The notes under the pieces: generated by a model
Told to the model about the DNA's origin: nothing
The model's input: only the letters and a program-made list of their open reading frames with translations
The model's database searches: none
NCBI GenBank assembly: GCA_902465775.1
Contig: CABQOJ010000001.1
Span: 1-25,429, forward strand
DNA from: an uncultured Porphyromonas sp.
GTDB taxonomy: Bacteria > Bacteroidota > Bacteroidia > Bacteroidales > Porphyromonadaceae
DNA length: 25,429 bases
Direction: 5' to 3'
Translations under genes and position numbers: made by a program
Shown here: positions 1 to 8,754 of the stretch, one piece after another
How the letters are laid out: the number at the start of each line of letters is the position of its first letter
How positions within the stretch are numbered: position 1 is the first letter of the stretch

Positions 1-48
1 CGATGGTATGACGAAGAGTTCGTTGAGAAAAGCTCGCAGACTATCCAT
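1..48 (-). CDS. 5' end of an unidentified gene running off the left edge
   Basis: A minus-strand ATG at 46-48 opens a reading frame that stays open to the window edge (16 codons, reading MDSLRAFLNELFVIPS). An in-frame TAA at 58-60 lies four codons upstream, so this is the first possible ATG in the frame. It lies about 90 nt downstream of a Bacteroidetes-type -7 box (135-142, minus) with a hairpin in the leader between them, which is what a real gene start would look like. Sixteen residues are too few to name a family, so no function is assigned. The alternative is that the true start lies further left and this is leader sequence; an ATG at 86-88 runs into a stop after 15 codons. Confidence 0.35.
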   Translation of the reverse strand, partial: MDSLRAFLNELFVIPS

Positions 49-68
49 ACATGTAGCTTAGAAAGTGA

Positions 69-86
69 GGCTCCTCCTCAGGAGCC
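69..86 (-). promoter_or_regulatory. Leader hairpin between promoter and first ATG
   Basis: A perfect 7-bp stem (GGCTCCT at 69-75, AGGAGCC at 80-86) with a 4-nt loop lies between the minus-strand -7 box at 135-142 and the candidate start at 48. It has no T-tract, so it is not a terminator. A role in mRNA stability or translation is only inference. Confidence 0.35.
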
Positions 87-134
87 ATACAAAGTGGGAG
101 CAGATCGTCCAGACTAAACGCTCCAACCTTAGCG

Positions 135-142
135 CAAAGGTA
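135..142 (-). promoter_or_regulatory. -7 promoter box (TACCTTTG) for the left-edge gene
   Basis: Read on the minus strand this is TACCTTTG inside the context TTTCGTACCTTTGCG, matching the Bacteroidetes sigma-ABfr -7 consensus TAnnTTTG. No TTTG/TTG is seen at the usual 19-21 nt upstream; that position is occupied by the 7-bp repeat array starting at 147. The context is identical to the leuS promoter at 24829-24836. Confidence 0.5.
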
Positions 143-146
143 CGAA

Positions 147-343
147 ATTAGAGATTAGAGACTAGAGGTTAGAAGCTAGAGATTAGAAGTTAGAGTCTAG
201 AGGTTAGAAGTGAGAGACTAGAGGTTAGAAGCTAGAGGTTGAAAGTCCGATCACTCCGATGGCTCCGATACCTCCGATCACTCCGATAGCTCCGACACTC
301 TCCAATAGCTCTAACCTCTAACTTCTAACCTCTAATCTCTAAT
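147..343. repeat. Compound tandem-repeat hairpin, copy A (7-mers / 9-mers / complementary 7-mers)
   Basis: Positions 147-244 are 14 consecutive 7-bp units of the form ATTAGAG / GTTAGAA / GCTAGAG. Positions 246-309 are seven 9-bp units of the form TCCGATNNC, the last one offset by a base. Positions 310-343 are about five 7-bp units (TCTAACC, TCTAATC) that are the reverse complement of the first set. The whole can fold as an imperfect hairpin whose arms are 7-mer arrays and whose loop is the 9-mer array. A homologous copy with a different 7-mer number lies at 24841-25003. No coding content is seen. Confidence 0.85.
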
Positions 344-349
344 ACCTCC

Positions 350-382
350 CCCTCCGAGGAAATCCGAAATCCTCTCGGAGGG
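350..382. repeat. Inverted repeat linking the two repeat modules, copy A
   Basis: CCCTCCGAG at 350-358 pairs with CTCGGAGGG at 374-382, a perfect 9-bp stem with a 15-nt loop. A similar hairpin occupies the same place in the right-hand copy (about 25009-25040), so it belongs to the composite element rather than to either neighbouring gene. Confidence 0.7.
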
Positions 383-395
383 ATTTCTGATTTCT

Positions 396-486
396 CACCG
401 AGGCGCGGAGAAATTCTTCGGACTTACGATTTCATTCTTCCGAAGTTTCATTTCATTCTTCCGAAGTTTTACTTCGCGCCTCGGTG
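396..486. repeat. 21-bp triple-repeat module, copy 1, with 12-bp terminal inverted repeats
   Basis: Three consecutive 21-bp units lie at 413-433, 434-454 and 455-475; the middle one runs ATTCTTCCGAAGTTTCATTT plus C. They are bracketed by a perfect 12-bp inverted repeat, CACCGAGGCGCG (396-407) and CGCGCCTCGGTG (475-486). Related modules occur at 8755-8838, 16498-16560 and 25072-25134. The middle unit is identical to the middle unit at 16519-16539. The module lies directly beside the enolase terminator. The frames are not conserved as coding sequence between copies. Confidence 0.85.
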
Positions 487-493
487 GAGAGAT

Positions 494-532
494 AAAAACA
501 GCCACAGAGGAATTTGACGTTTCCTCCGTGGC
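494..532 (-). terminator. Rho-independent terminator of eno
   Basis: On the minus strand, GCCACGGAGGAA (521-532) pairs with TTCCTCTGTGGC (501-512), one mismatch in 12, followed by TG and a run of five T (494-498). It lies 68 nt past the eno stop codon and abuts the 21-bp repeat module. Confidence 0.8.
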
Positions 533-599
533 GTATGAATTTACTTGACCGTAAGCGGTTCTGTTAGAGCGGGTGCGCTGGAGAGCGTTCCCCTTCTAG

Positions 600-2084
<1,485 letters not shown>

Positions 2085-2111
<27 letters not shown>

Positions 2112-2198
2112 GGCTGGTTCGACAACGGACGCCCTCCCACTAGACACTCCCGTGCGTCCCTACAGCTGTTACACGTCGGCTGGGTCGACAACGGACGC
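2085..2198. repeat. 48-bp direct repeat with 66-bp period
   Basis: Positions 2085-2132 and 2151-2198 match at 45 of 48 bases. Both begin CGTGCGTCCCTACA and contain GTTACACGTCGGCTGG. The first copy overlaps the right arm of the adjacent palindrome, so the array looks like partial duplication of that element's edge. Short frames open through it give repeated peptides and are not judged to be genes. Confidence 0.75.
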
Positions 2199-2236
2199 TC
2201 GGCCGTCCATACAAGCGACGAGTTTGGATTTTTCCG

Positions 2237-2244
2237 TATCTTTG
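2237..2244 (+). promoter_or_regulatory. -7 promoter box (TATCTTTG) of tnaA
   Basis: TATCTTTG in the context TTTCCGTATCTTTG lies 37 nt before the tnaA start. No TTTG is present at the canonical -33 distance, so strength and activator dependence are unknown. I see no leader peptide resembling the enterobacterial tnaC. Confidence 0.5.
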
Positions 2245-2281
2245 AGGCAGTAAAAGAACACAATAACTTAATACAACTACT

Positions 2282-3661
2282 ATGGAGATACCTTTTTCCG
2301 AGGCATACCGCATTAAGATGGTAGAGCCAATACATAAGAGTACGCGTGAGCAGCGCGAGCAGTGGATTCGCCAGGCACACTACAACCTCTTCAGCCTCAA
2401 GTCGTCACAGGTCTTTATCGATGTCCTCACCGACTCGGGTACGGGCGCTATGAGTGACCGTCAGTGGGCTGGCATCATGGTTGGCGATGAGAGCTATGCG
2501 GGCGCTTCCTCTTTCCAAAACCTCAAGGATGCTGTCGAGAAGATCTGCACCTTCCCGCTCGTAATCCCTACACACCAGGGCCGCGCTGCTGAGAATGTGC
2601 TTTACTCGGCTACGCTCAAGGAGGGCGACATCGTACCGGGCAACTCACACTTTGACACAACGAAGGGGCACATCGAGTTTCGCAAGGCTGTAGCCGTCGA
2701 CTGCACGATCGATGCGGCTAGCAATACGGAGCTAGAGCTACCCTTCAAGGGTGAGATGGATCTGAACAAGCTGGAGGATTGCTTTAAGAAGTACCCTAAG
2801 GAGCAGATCCCTATGTGCGTCCTGACGGTGACGAACAATACGGCTGGCGGTCAGCCTGTCTCTATGAAGAATGTGCGTGAGACGAGCGAGCTGTGCCACA
2901 AGTACGGCATACCTCTACAGATCGACGGCGCTCGCTTTGCTGAGAATGCTTACTTCATCAAGACTCGTGAGGAGGGCTACGCTGACAAGTCAATCAAGGA
3001 GATCGTCCGTGAGATGCTTAGCTATGCTGACATCATGACCATGTCTAGCAAGAAGGACGCTGTGGTCAACATGGGAGGCTTCCTCGCTATGCGTGACGAG
3101 GAGCTCTATCACAAGTGCTCTATGTATGCCGTGATGAACGAGGGCTTCCTCACCTACGGCGGTATGAACGGTCGTGATATGAATGCGCTCGCTATCGGTC
3201 TGGATGAGAACACGGAGTTTGACATGCTCGATACCCGCATCCGTCAGGTGGCTTACCTCGGTAGCAAGCTAGACGAGTACGGCGTACCCTATCAGCGTCC
3301 TGCTGGTGGACACGCTATCTTCCTCGATGCGAAGAAGATCTTGACGCACGTTCCCAAGGAGGAGTTTATCGCTCAGACACTCGGCATCGAGCTTTACCTA
3401 GAGGCTGGCATCCGTGGTGTCGAGATCGGCTCTATCCTAGCAGACCGTGACCCCAAGACGGGCGAGAACCGCTACCCCAAGCTGGAGCTACTCCGCCTCG
3501 CTATACCACGTCGTACCTATACGAACAATCATATGGACGTCATCGCAGCAGCCTGCAAGAACGTCTACGACCGTCGTGAGTCGATCACACGTGGCTACGT
3601 TATCACCCGTGAGCTACCCGTACTACGTCACTTCACGGTAGAGCTAGAGCCTGCTAAGTAA
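2282..3661 (+). CDS. tnaA: Tryptophanase (tryptophan indole-lyase)
   Basis: A PLP enzyme that cleaves L-tryptophan to indole, pyruvate and ammonia. The 459-residue product matches the beta-eliminating lyase family end to end. Visible features are LTDSGTGAMSD (49-59), Y72, THQGRAAEN (97-105), PLP contacts D215 and R218 in IDGARFAEN, the Schiff-base lysine K258 in MSSKKDAVV, and a C-terminus RHFTVEL. The close relative tyrosine phenol-lyase has a Phe where this protein has the His of RHFT, and FDTTKGH and AGIRGVEIGS also follow tryptophanase, so indole production is favoured over phenol production. A T/V for A/M-type exchange at single sites could not be tested. It lies alone between a -7 box and a strong terminator, so it is probably monocistronic. 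Indole-positive Porphyromonas are known, which fits. Confidence 0.92.
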   Translation: MEIPFSEAYRIKMVEPIHKSTREQREQWIRQAHYNLFSLKSSQVFIDVLTDSGTGAMSDRQWAGIMVGDESYAGASSFQNLKDAVEKICTFPLVIPTHQGRAAENVLYSATLKEGDIVPGNSHFDTTKGHIEFRKAVAVDCTIDAASNTELELPFKGEMDLNKLEDCFKKYPKEQIPMCVLTVTNNTAGGQPVSMKNVRETSELCHKYGIPLQIDGARFAENAYFIKTREEGYADKSIKEIVREMLSYADIMTMSSKKDAVVNMGGFLAMRDEELYHKCSMYAVMNEGFLTYGGMNGRDMNALAIGLDENTEFDMLDTRIRQVAYLGSKLDEYGVPYQRPAGGHAIFLDAKKILTHVPKEEFIAQTLGIELYLEAGIRGVEIGSILADRDPKTGENRYPKLELLRLAIPRRTYTNNHMDVIAAACKNVYDRRESITRGYVITRELPVLRHFTVELEPAK

Positions 3662-3687
3662 GCGGCTCTACTATACATATATAATAT

Positions 3688-3738
3688 AGAGTCCCCTAGA
3701 GGTAAGAGCCGTGCTGGCACCTCTGGGGGACTCTTTTT
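3688..3738 (+). terminator. Rho-independent terminator of tnaA
   Basis: AGAGTCCCCTAGAGGT (3688-3703) pairs with ACCTCTGGGGGACTCT (3719-3734), followed by a T-run ending at 3738. It starts 26 nt after the tnaA stop. Confidence 0.9.
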
Positions 3739-3853
3739 CCATTTTGCAAGAGGGCAGGAGAGGTGTTGCTCTTCTTTAGGGTCTGTGGAGACGCTTGCTG
3801 GTTACAGAGCGATGCTGGATGCACGAGAGCTCAGACTCGATAGGCGCTCTTAC

Positions 3854-3861
3854 TATCTTTG
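3854..3861 (+). promoter_or_regulatory. Possible distal -7 box upstream of recR
   Basis: A second TATCTTTG lies 85 nt upstream of the one nearest recR. It could be an alternative promoter. No TTG stands at the usual distance and there is no ORF between the two boxes. The remainder of the tnaA-recR gap (3739-3963) holds nothing else I can recognise. Confidence 0.3.
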
Positions 3862-3938
3862 CACTGTCTATTAACGAGAGACTCCTGCGAAGGGTTACTT
3901 GTGTTGGGTGGCGGAGGTTACGACAAGCTTCCTTTTCG

Positions 3939-3946
3939 TATCTTTG
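3939..3946 (+). promoter_or_regulatory. -7 promoter box (TATCTTTG) of recR-ligA-MATE
   Basis: TATCTTTG in the context TTTTCGTATCTTTG lies only 17 nt before the recR ATG, implying a very short leader. The context resembles the tnaA, dpp5 and leuS boxes. Confidence 0.5.
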
Positions 3947-3963
3947 TGCCGACCTACTAGACT

Positions 3964-4581
3964 ATGAAAGATCAGTACCCCTCCCAATGGCTCGAGCGCG
4001 CCGTAGATCAGCTATCCTTGCTCCCCGGTATAGGGCGCAAGACGGCGATGCGTATGGCGCTGCACCTGCTTCGTCAGCCTCCCTCCTATGCACAGCACTT
4101 GGGGGAAGCGATCATAGACCTTCGCCAGAAGATCTGCTACTGCGAGCGGTGCCACTGTATCAGCGACAGCCCGCTTTGCGACATTTGCTCTGATCCACAG
4201 CGTGACCAGAGCACCGTCTGCGTGGTCGAGCAGGTGAAGGATGTGCTGACCATCGAGCAGACGCACCGCTACAAAGGCCTTTACCACGTATTGGGCGGAA
4301 TCATCTCTCCCATAGATGGTATCACGCCAAACGACCTAGAGATTGAGTCGCTCTACGAGCGTGTCCAGGAGGAGCCGGTCCGTGAGGTGATCCTCGCCAT
4401 ACGCTCGACCCTAGAGGGCGACACGACCAACTACTATATCTATAAGCGCCTAGAGTCTACGGGTGTGCTGGTCTCGCTCATCGCACGGGGTATCTCTATC
4501 GGCGACGAGATCGAGTATGCCGACGAGGTGACGCTCGGGAGCGCCATTGCGAATCGTACCCCCTTTGACCAAGTGAAGTAA
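3964..4581 (+). CDS. recR: Recombination mediator protein RecR
   Basis: RecR works with RecF/RecO to load RecA on gapped DNA in recombinational repair. The 205-residue product has the usual length and order: helix-hairpin-helix LLPGIGRKTAMRMALHLL (19-36), a four-Cys zinc finger (C60, C63, C72, C75), a Toprim domain from about 84 (VCVVEQ, then YHVLGGIISPIDG) and the conserved C-terminal ARGISIGDEIEYADEVTLG. The ATG at 3964 gives the family N-terminus; a longer frame starting at 3795 is a different, non-homologous frame. It is the first gene of a plus-strand cluster, with ligA 8 nt downstream, so two DNA-repair/replication functions are co-expressed. Confidence 0.95.
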   Translation: MKDQYPSQWLERAVDQLSLLPGIGRKTAMRMALHLLRQPPSYAQHLGEAIIDLRQKICYCERCHCISDSPLCDICSDPQRDQSTVCVVEQVKDVLTIEQTHRYKGLYHVLGGIISPIDGITPNDLEIESLYERVQEEPVREVILAIRSTLEGDTTNYYIYKRLESTGVLVSLIARGISIGDEIEYADEVTLGSAIANRTPFDQVK

Positions 4582-4589
4582 CTCCCTTT

Positions 4590-6629
4590 ATGACACCTAA
4601 TAGTACAGAGCTAGAGATCGAGCAACTGCGCAAAACCATCGAACAGCACAACCGCGCTTACTACCTAGACAACGCTCCGACCATTAGCGATGCGGACTAC
4701 GATGCGCTGATGCAGCGACTCCTGACGTTGGAGGCAGAGCACCCAGAGTTTGCAGACCCCACTTCGCCATCGCTCCGTGTGGGTCGGGATCGCAACGATG
4801 CTTTCGTCCAGGTGGCGCACGAGCAGCCGATGCTTTCGCTCTCAAATACGTACAACTACGACGAGATAGCTGAGATCTGCCAGCGTACCGACACGCTCCT
4901 AGCTACGGACGATGTGCCGTGGGTGGCGGAGATGAAGTACGACGGCTCCTCCATATCGCTCATCTACGAGGAGGGCGTGCTGGTGCGTGCCGTGACGCGT
5001 GGTGACGGGACGCTCGGCGATGATGTGACGGTCAATGTACGGACGATCCAGTCGGTGCCACTACGTCTGCGCTCTATTGCGGGGCATCCCGACTATACGA
5101 GGGGGCGCATTGAGGTGCGGGGCGAAGTGCTACTTCCCTTCAAGGAGTTTGAGAGGCTCAATGGGGAGCGTACGGCTGAGGGTGAAGCGCCTTTTGCCAA
5201 TCCTCGCAATGCGGCTGCTGGTACGCTCAAGACGCTGAATAGTCGTATCGTGGCGCAGCGCCGTCTGCTCTGCATCTGCTACTACCTCTATGCGCTGGAC
5301 GATGAGACTCGTCTGCCAGACAGTTACTATGAGCGGATGAAGTTGCTCAAGGAGATGGGCTTTGACACGGGCGTTGCGCCATTTAAGAGTAGCGACCTGT
5401 CGGCGCTATACCATTATATAGATGAGTGGGACGTGCAGCGGGGCGACCAGCCCTACGCCACGGACGGTATCGTCCTCAAGGTGGATAGTCTCACGCAGCA
5501 ACGCGCGCTCGGCAATACGGCGAAGTCTCCACGCTGGGCTTTTGCCTACAAGTATCAGCCAGAGAATGCGCGCGCAGAGCTTCTCTCGGTGGACTATCAG
5601 GTGGGTCGCTCGGGCATTGTCACGCCAGTGGCCAATGTGGAGCCAGTCCTTATCTCGGGGACGGTGGTGCGTCGCGCCACGCTACACAACGAGGAGTTCA
5701 TCAAGAGCCTCGACCTGCACTACCATGACTACGTATATATCGAGAAGGGCGGGGAGATCATCCCCAAGATTACCGCCGTGGAGCCAAGTCTCAGACGACC
5801 CGACGCGGAGCCTGTACGACTGCCTGAGCGCTGTCCCGCTTGTGGTGCGCCGCTCCAGCAGATCGATGGCTCGGTGGGCTACTACTGCGTCAATAGCTAC
5901 GCTTGCCCGCCACAGATCATGGGGCGGATCGAGCACTACTGCACACGCAGAGCTGCCGATATCAACGTGGGGCCCGAGACGATCGACGCACTCTTTGACA
6001 GACATCTTATTGAAAACATTGACGACCTCTACAAGCTCACCGCTAGCGATCTGGCGCAGCTACCGAACTTTAAGGATAAGTCGATCAATAACCTCCTCGC
6101 CAGCATCGAGCAGTCGAAGGGTCGTCCCTTTGCTCGTCTGCTCTATGGCATCGGCATCCGCTTCGTCGGCGAGGGCACGGCGAAAACGCTAGCACGACAC
6201 TTCCAGAGCATCGACCGACTAGCCGAGGCGACCGCCTACGAGCTACAGGCGCTACCCGACGTGGGTCCGAAGATAGCCGAGCAGGTCGTTTACTTCTTTT
6301 CTCTGGAGCGCAACCAGCAGTTGATCGCAGAGCTACAGCGCTGTGGCGTCCGACTCGAAGAGTGCGCCGAGGAGGCGACCGACACGCCCCAGTCCAACCG
6401 TCTAGAGGGCGAGCGGATCGTGATCTCAGGTGGCTTCTCCCAGCACAGCCGTGACGAATACAAGCAGCTCATCGAGCAGCACGGCGGGACCAACGTGGGG
6501 AGCATCTCGAGCCGTACGACCTTCGTCCTGATGGGTAGCGACATGGGTCCCTCTAAGCGTGCCAAAGCGGAGGAGCTCGGCATCCCGCTCGTCACGGAGG
6601 AGGAGTTTCTCGCTCGTCTCAACTCTTAG
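4590..6629 (+). CDS. ligA: NAD-dependent DNA ligase LigA
   Basis: This ligase seals nicks during replication and repair using NAD+. The 679-residue product is full length with all domains: N-terminal Ia domain with HNRAYYLDNAPTISDADYD (20-38), the adenylation site K116 in KYDGS, OB fold after about 320, a four-Cys zinc finger (C415, C418, C433, C439), helix-hairpin-helix repeats (about 480-590) and a C-terminal BRCT domain (about 603-679, starting NRLEGERIVISGG). The start 8 nt after recR and the stop 23 nt before the MATE gene point to one transcript. Nothing unusual is seen in the catalytic core. Confidence 0.97.
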   Translation: MTPNSTELEIEQLRKTIEQHNRAYYLDNAPTISDADYDALMQRLLTLEAEHPEFADPTSPSLRVGRDRNDAFVQVAHEQPMLSLSNTYNYDEIAEICQRTDTLLATDDVPWVAEMKYDGSSISLIYEEGVLVRAVTRGDGTLGDDVTVNVRTIQSVPLRLRSIAGHPDYTRGRIEVRGEVLLPFKEFERLNGERTAEGEAPFANPRNAAAGTLKTLNSRIVAQRRLLCICYYLYALDDETRLPDSYYERMKLLKEMGFDTGVAPFKSSDLSALYHYIDEWDVQRGDQPYATDGIVLKVDSLTQQRALGNTAKSPRWAFAYKYQPENARAELLSVDYQVGRSGIVTPVANVEPVLISGTVVRRATLHNEEFIKSLDLHYHDYVYIEKGGEIIPKITAVEPSLRRPDAEPVRLPERCPACGAPLQQIDGSVGYYCVNSYACPPQIMGRIEHYCTRRAADINVGPETIDALFDRHLIENIDDLYKLTASDLAQLPNFKDKSINNLLASIEQSKGRPFARLLYGIGIRFVGEGTAKTLARHFQSIDRLAEATAYELQALPDVGPKIAEQVVYFFSLERNQQLIAELQRCGVRLEECAEEATDTPQSNRLEGERIVISGGFSQHSRDEYKQLIEQHGGTNVGSISSRTTFVLMGSDMGPSKRAKAEELGIPLVTEEEFLARLNS

Positions 6630-6652
6630 TCTACAGGTGCGATTCAAGTGAT

Positions 6653-8011
6653 ATGAGCTGGAGCGCGTACTATCGGAGCTGTCAGGGGCACTTTCGCCCG
6701 CTGTTACGGCTGGGTCTGCCTGTGATCATCGGGCAGGTGGGACTGATCCTCGTGGGCTTTGCCGACAATGTGATGGTGAGCCATCATAGTCTGTTAGAGC
6801 TGGCGGCGGCTTCCTTCGTCAATAACTTCCTCAACCTGGTCATCATCTTCGGCATGGGCTTCTCCTACGGGCTGACCCCGCTGGTGGCGACCAATAAGGA
6901 GTGGGGACGCTCGGATCAGGTGGCTCACTACTTGGGGCATAGCTTCCTGCTCAACCTGCTGATCGCCCTGCTGATCGGCGGAGGGCTTTTCCTCCTCGAG
7001 GGAAGCCTCGGCGCCTTTAACCTATCGGAGGAGCTGCGCCCCATCGCCCTGCCCTACTACCGTATCCAGATCTTGGGCTTTATGGTGGTGATGCTCTTCA
7101 ACACGTTCAAGCAGTACACCGAAGGGATGGGCGACACGCAGATCCCTATGTATATAACGCTGGCGGGCAATGTGCTAAACATCGGGCTCAACTACCTCCT
7201 CATCTATGGCAAAGGGGGCTTCCCCGAGTGGGGCTTGTACGGCGCAGGCATCGCAACGCTGGTAAGTCGTGTGGTGATGCTCATAGTGATCGTAGCTGTG
7301 ACCGCCTTGTTGCCACGCTATCGTGAGATCTTAGAGCGGATAAAAGGTCTGCACTGGTCGTGGCGTGAGGGGATGGCTCCGCTACTGCGACTCGGTACGC
7401 CCGTGGCACTACAGATGGGTATGGAGGCTGCCTCCTTTTCCATAGCTGTCATCTTGGTTGCTCGGATCGGTACGTCAGCCTTGGCGGCGCATCAGATCAT
7501 CTCGACGATTAGTACGCTAGGCTTCATGGTTTACTACGGCATCGGAGCGGCCACCGCAATCCGTAGTAGCACGCTCCTAGCACAGGGGGAGCGGGGGGAG
7601 ACCCGCCATGTGGCCAGTGCGGGCGTCTACCTCTGTCTCTTTGTGGCAGCGGTGATGATGCCACTCTTGGTCCTGTGCCGTGAGCCGATGGTGCGCCTCT
7701 TCAATGCGGACCTTTCGGTTGCTGAGGCGACTTATCTAGCGCTCATCCCGCTCTGCCTCTACCAGATAGGCGATGCGCTGCAGATCGTCTATGCCAATGC
7801 CCTGAGGGGGATAGGCCGTGTGGCGATGCTCGCGCCAGCGGCTGCGCTGTGTCACCTGATTGTAGCGCCCACGATGGCATGGCTTTTTGGCTTTGGCATC
7901 GGACTGGAGGGCAATGGACCACAGCTTATGGGCGTGTGGTTTGCCTTCCCCGTCAGCCTGACGCTCTTGGGACTCATTCTGCGGTATTCCTTCCGGCGGG
8001 AGACCAAGTAA
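6653..8011 (+). CDS. MATE family efflux transporter (NorM-like)
   Basis: A polytopic inner-membrane protein of 452 residues with about 12 hydrophobic segments arranged as two related halves, typical of cation-coupled multidrug and toxin extrusion carriers. Family-like sequences include LPVIIGQVGLILVGFADNVM near the N-terminus, TEGMGDTQIPMYITLAGNVLN in the first half, and the repeat-like LGTPVALQMGMEAASFS in the second half. The charged tail ends RRETK. The substrate cannot be told from sequence. It is the last gene of recR-ligA-MATE and is followed by a strong terminator. The link to DNA repair looks positional rather than functional. Confidence 0.9.
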   Translation: MSWSAYYRSCQGHFRPLLRLGLPVIIGQVGLILVGFADNVMVSHHSLLELAAASFVNNFLNLVIIFGMGFSYGLTPLVATNKEWGRSDQVAHYLGHSFLLNLLIALLIGGGLFLLEGSLGAFNLSEELRPIALPYYRIQILGFMVVMLFNTFKQYTEGMGDTQIPMYITLAGNVLNIGLNYLLIYGKGGFPEWGLYGAGIATLVSRVVMLIVIVAVTALLPRYREILERIKGLHWSWREGMAPLLRLGTPVALQMGMEAASFSIAVILVARIGTSALAAHQIISTISTLGFMVYYGIGAATAIRSSTLLAQGERGETRHVASAGVYLCLFVAAVMMPLLVLCREPMVRLFNADLSVAEATYLALIPLCLYQIGDALQIVYANALRGIGRVAMLAPAAALCHLIVAPTMAWLFGFGIGLEGNGPQLMGVWFAFPVSLTLLGLILRYSFRRETK

Positions 8012-8033
8012 CTAACTTCAAAAGTATTATTGC

Positions 8034-8075
8034 AAAGAGAGGAGTAGACTCCATCAGGGTCTGCTCCTCTCTTTT
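8034..8075 (+). terminator. Terminator after the MATE gene, possibly bidirectional
   Basis: AAAGAGAGGAGTAGAC (8034-8049) pairs with GTCTGCTCCTCTCTTT (8059-8074, one mismatch), followed by further T. It lies between converging genes, 63 nt from the HU stop. In the minus direction the following T-run is short (TTT), so it may end HU transcription less efficiently. Confidence 0.85.
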
Positions 8076-8137
8076 TGTGTCAATGCTCCTCAGGAGGCGA
8101 TAGCACTCCTAAGGGCATCTATGTGAGTAGCTTGTGC

Positions 8138-8410
8138 TTACTTCTTGTTGATGTCTAGAGCCGTGCTTGGCTTAAACTTGATAGACTTGCTAGCCTTGAT
8201 CTGAATAGTCTTGCCAGAGCGTGGGTTGATGCCCTTGCGAGCAGCACGCTTAGAAACGTAGAATGAGCCAAAGCCTACGAGTGTGAGGCGCTCGCCCTTC
8301 TTCATCTCTGCGTGGATCGTCTCTACGATAGCTTCATAGACAGCCTTTGTGTCCTTCTGAGTTAGCTGAGCCTTGTCAGCAACAGCCTTGATGAAATCTG
8401 TTTTGTTCAT
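8138..8410 (-). CDS. hup: HU-family DNA-binding protein
   Basis: A small basic nucleoid protein of 90 residues, the exact size of bacterial HU. It begins MNKTDFIKAVADKAQLTQKD and has the dimerisation helices, the GERLTLVGFGSFYVSKRAARKG core (split here as GERLTLVGFGSF and YVSKRAARKG), and the DNA-intercalating arm with NPRSGKTI including the key proline. It bends and compacts DNA as a dimer. It is monocistronic by appearance: its own promoter lies at 8523-8552, about 110 nt upstream, and a terminator lies downstream. The relatively long leader could carry regulation, but no structure is obvious. Whether it is HU or an IHF-like paralogue cannot be settled from sequence alone. Confidence 0.95.
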   Translation of the reverse strand: MNKTDFIKAVADKAQLTQKDTKAVYEAIVETIHAEMKKGERLTLVGFGSFYVSKRAARKGINPRSGKTIQIKASKSIKFKPSTALDINKK

Positions 8411-8522
8411 AGATAAACTTGTTTATGATTAGTAATAAGATTCTCTTGCTTGAGGGTCCTTGCGAATGGTATTGACGGCTTGTAGCATAGTGCTGTGGAG
8501 CTGTTCAGTCCTATTCACGCTC

Positions 8523-8552
8523 CAAAGATAGTGTTTTTTTTATTACCCACAA
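8523..8552 (-). promoter_or_regulatory. Promoter of the HU gene (TTG-N19-TATCTTTG)
   Basis: On the minus strand TTG (8550-8552) is followed after 19 nt by TATCTTTG (8523-8530). The spacer contains an eight-A run. This is one of the two best complete -33/-7 matches in the window. Further out, 8553-8700 is AT-rich with no recognisable gene or element. Confidence 0.75.
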
Positions 8553-8754
8553 CTATTTTGGAGGAAAATCGCCCAACAATCTCACTTTTAGCACCATTTT
8601 CCGTCAAAAACAGCCCTCTCGAAGTGATAAAAGGGACTTTTTGCGCCACTCCCTCTAGCTAAATGAGATCAGATGAAGAGAACTGACGCACCCCTCTCCG
8701 CACTCTTCCGATTTGCTCCGAAGAATTTGAAAATCTCCACAGGCGAGTCGAGAA

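Noticed and set aside
147..343. CRISPR array
   Set aside because: Units are 7 and 9 bp and directly adjacent, with no unique spacers and no cas genes nearby.
2282..3661. Tyrosine phenol-lyase instead of tryptophanase
   Set aside because: The C-terminal RHFT with His and several stretches (FDTTKGH, GIRGVEIGS) follow tryptophanase; tyrosine phenol-lyase has FFT in that place.
3795..4193. 132-codon frame overlapping recR
   Set aside because: It overlaps recR in another frame, has no recognisable domain, and covers the recR promoter.
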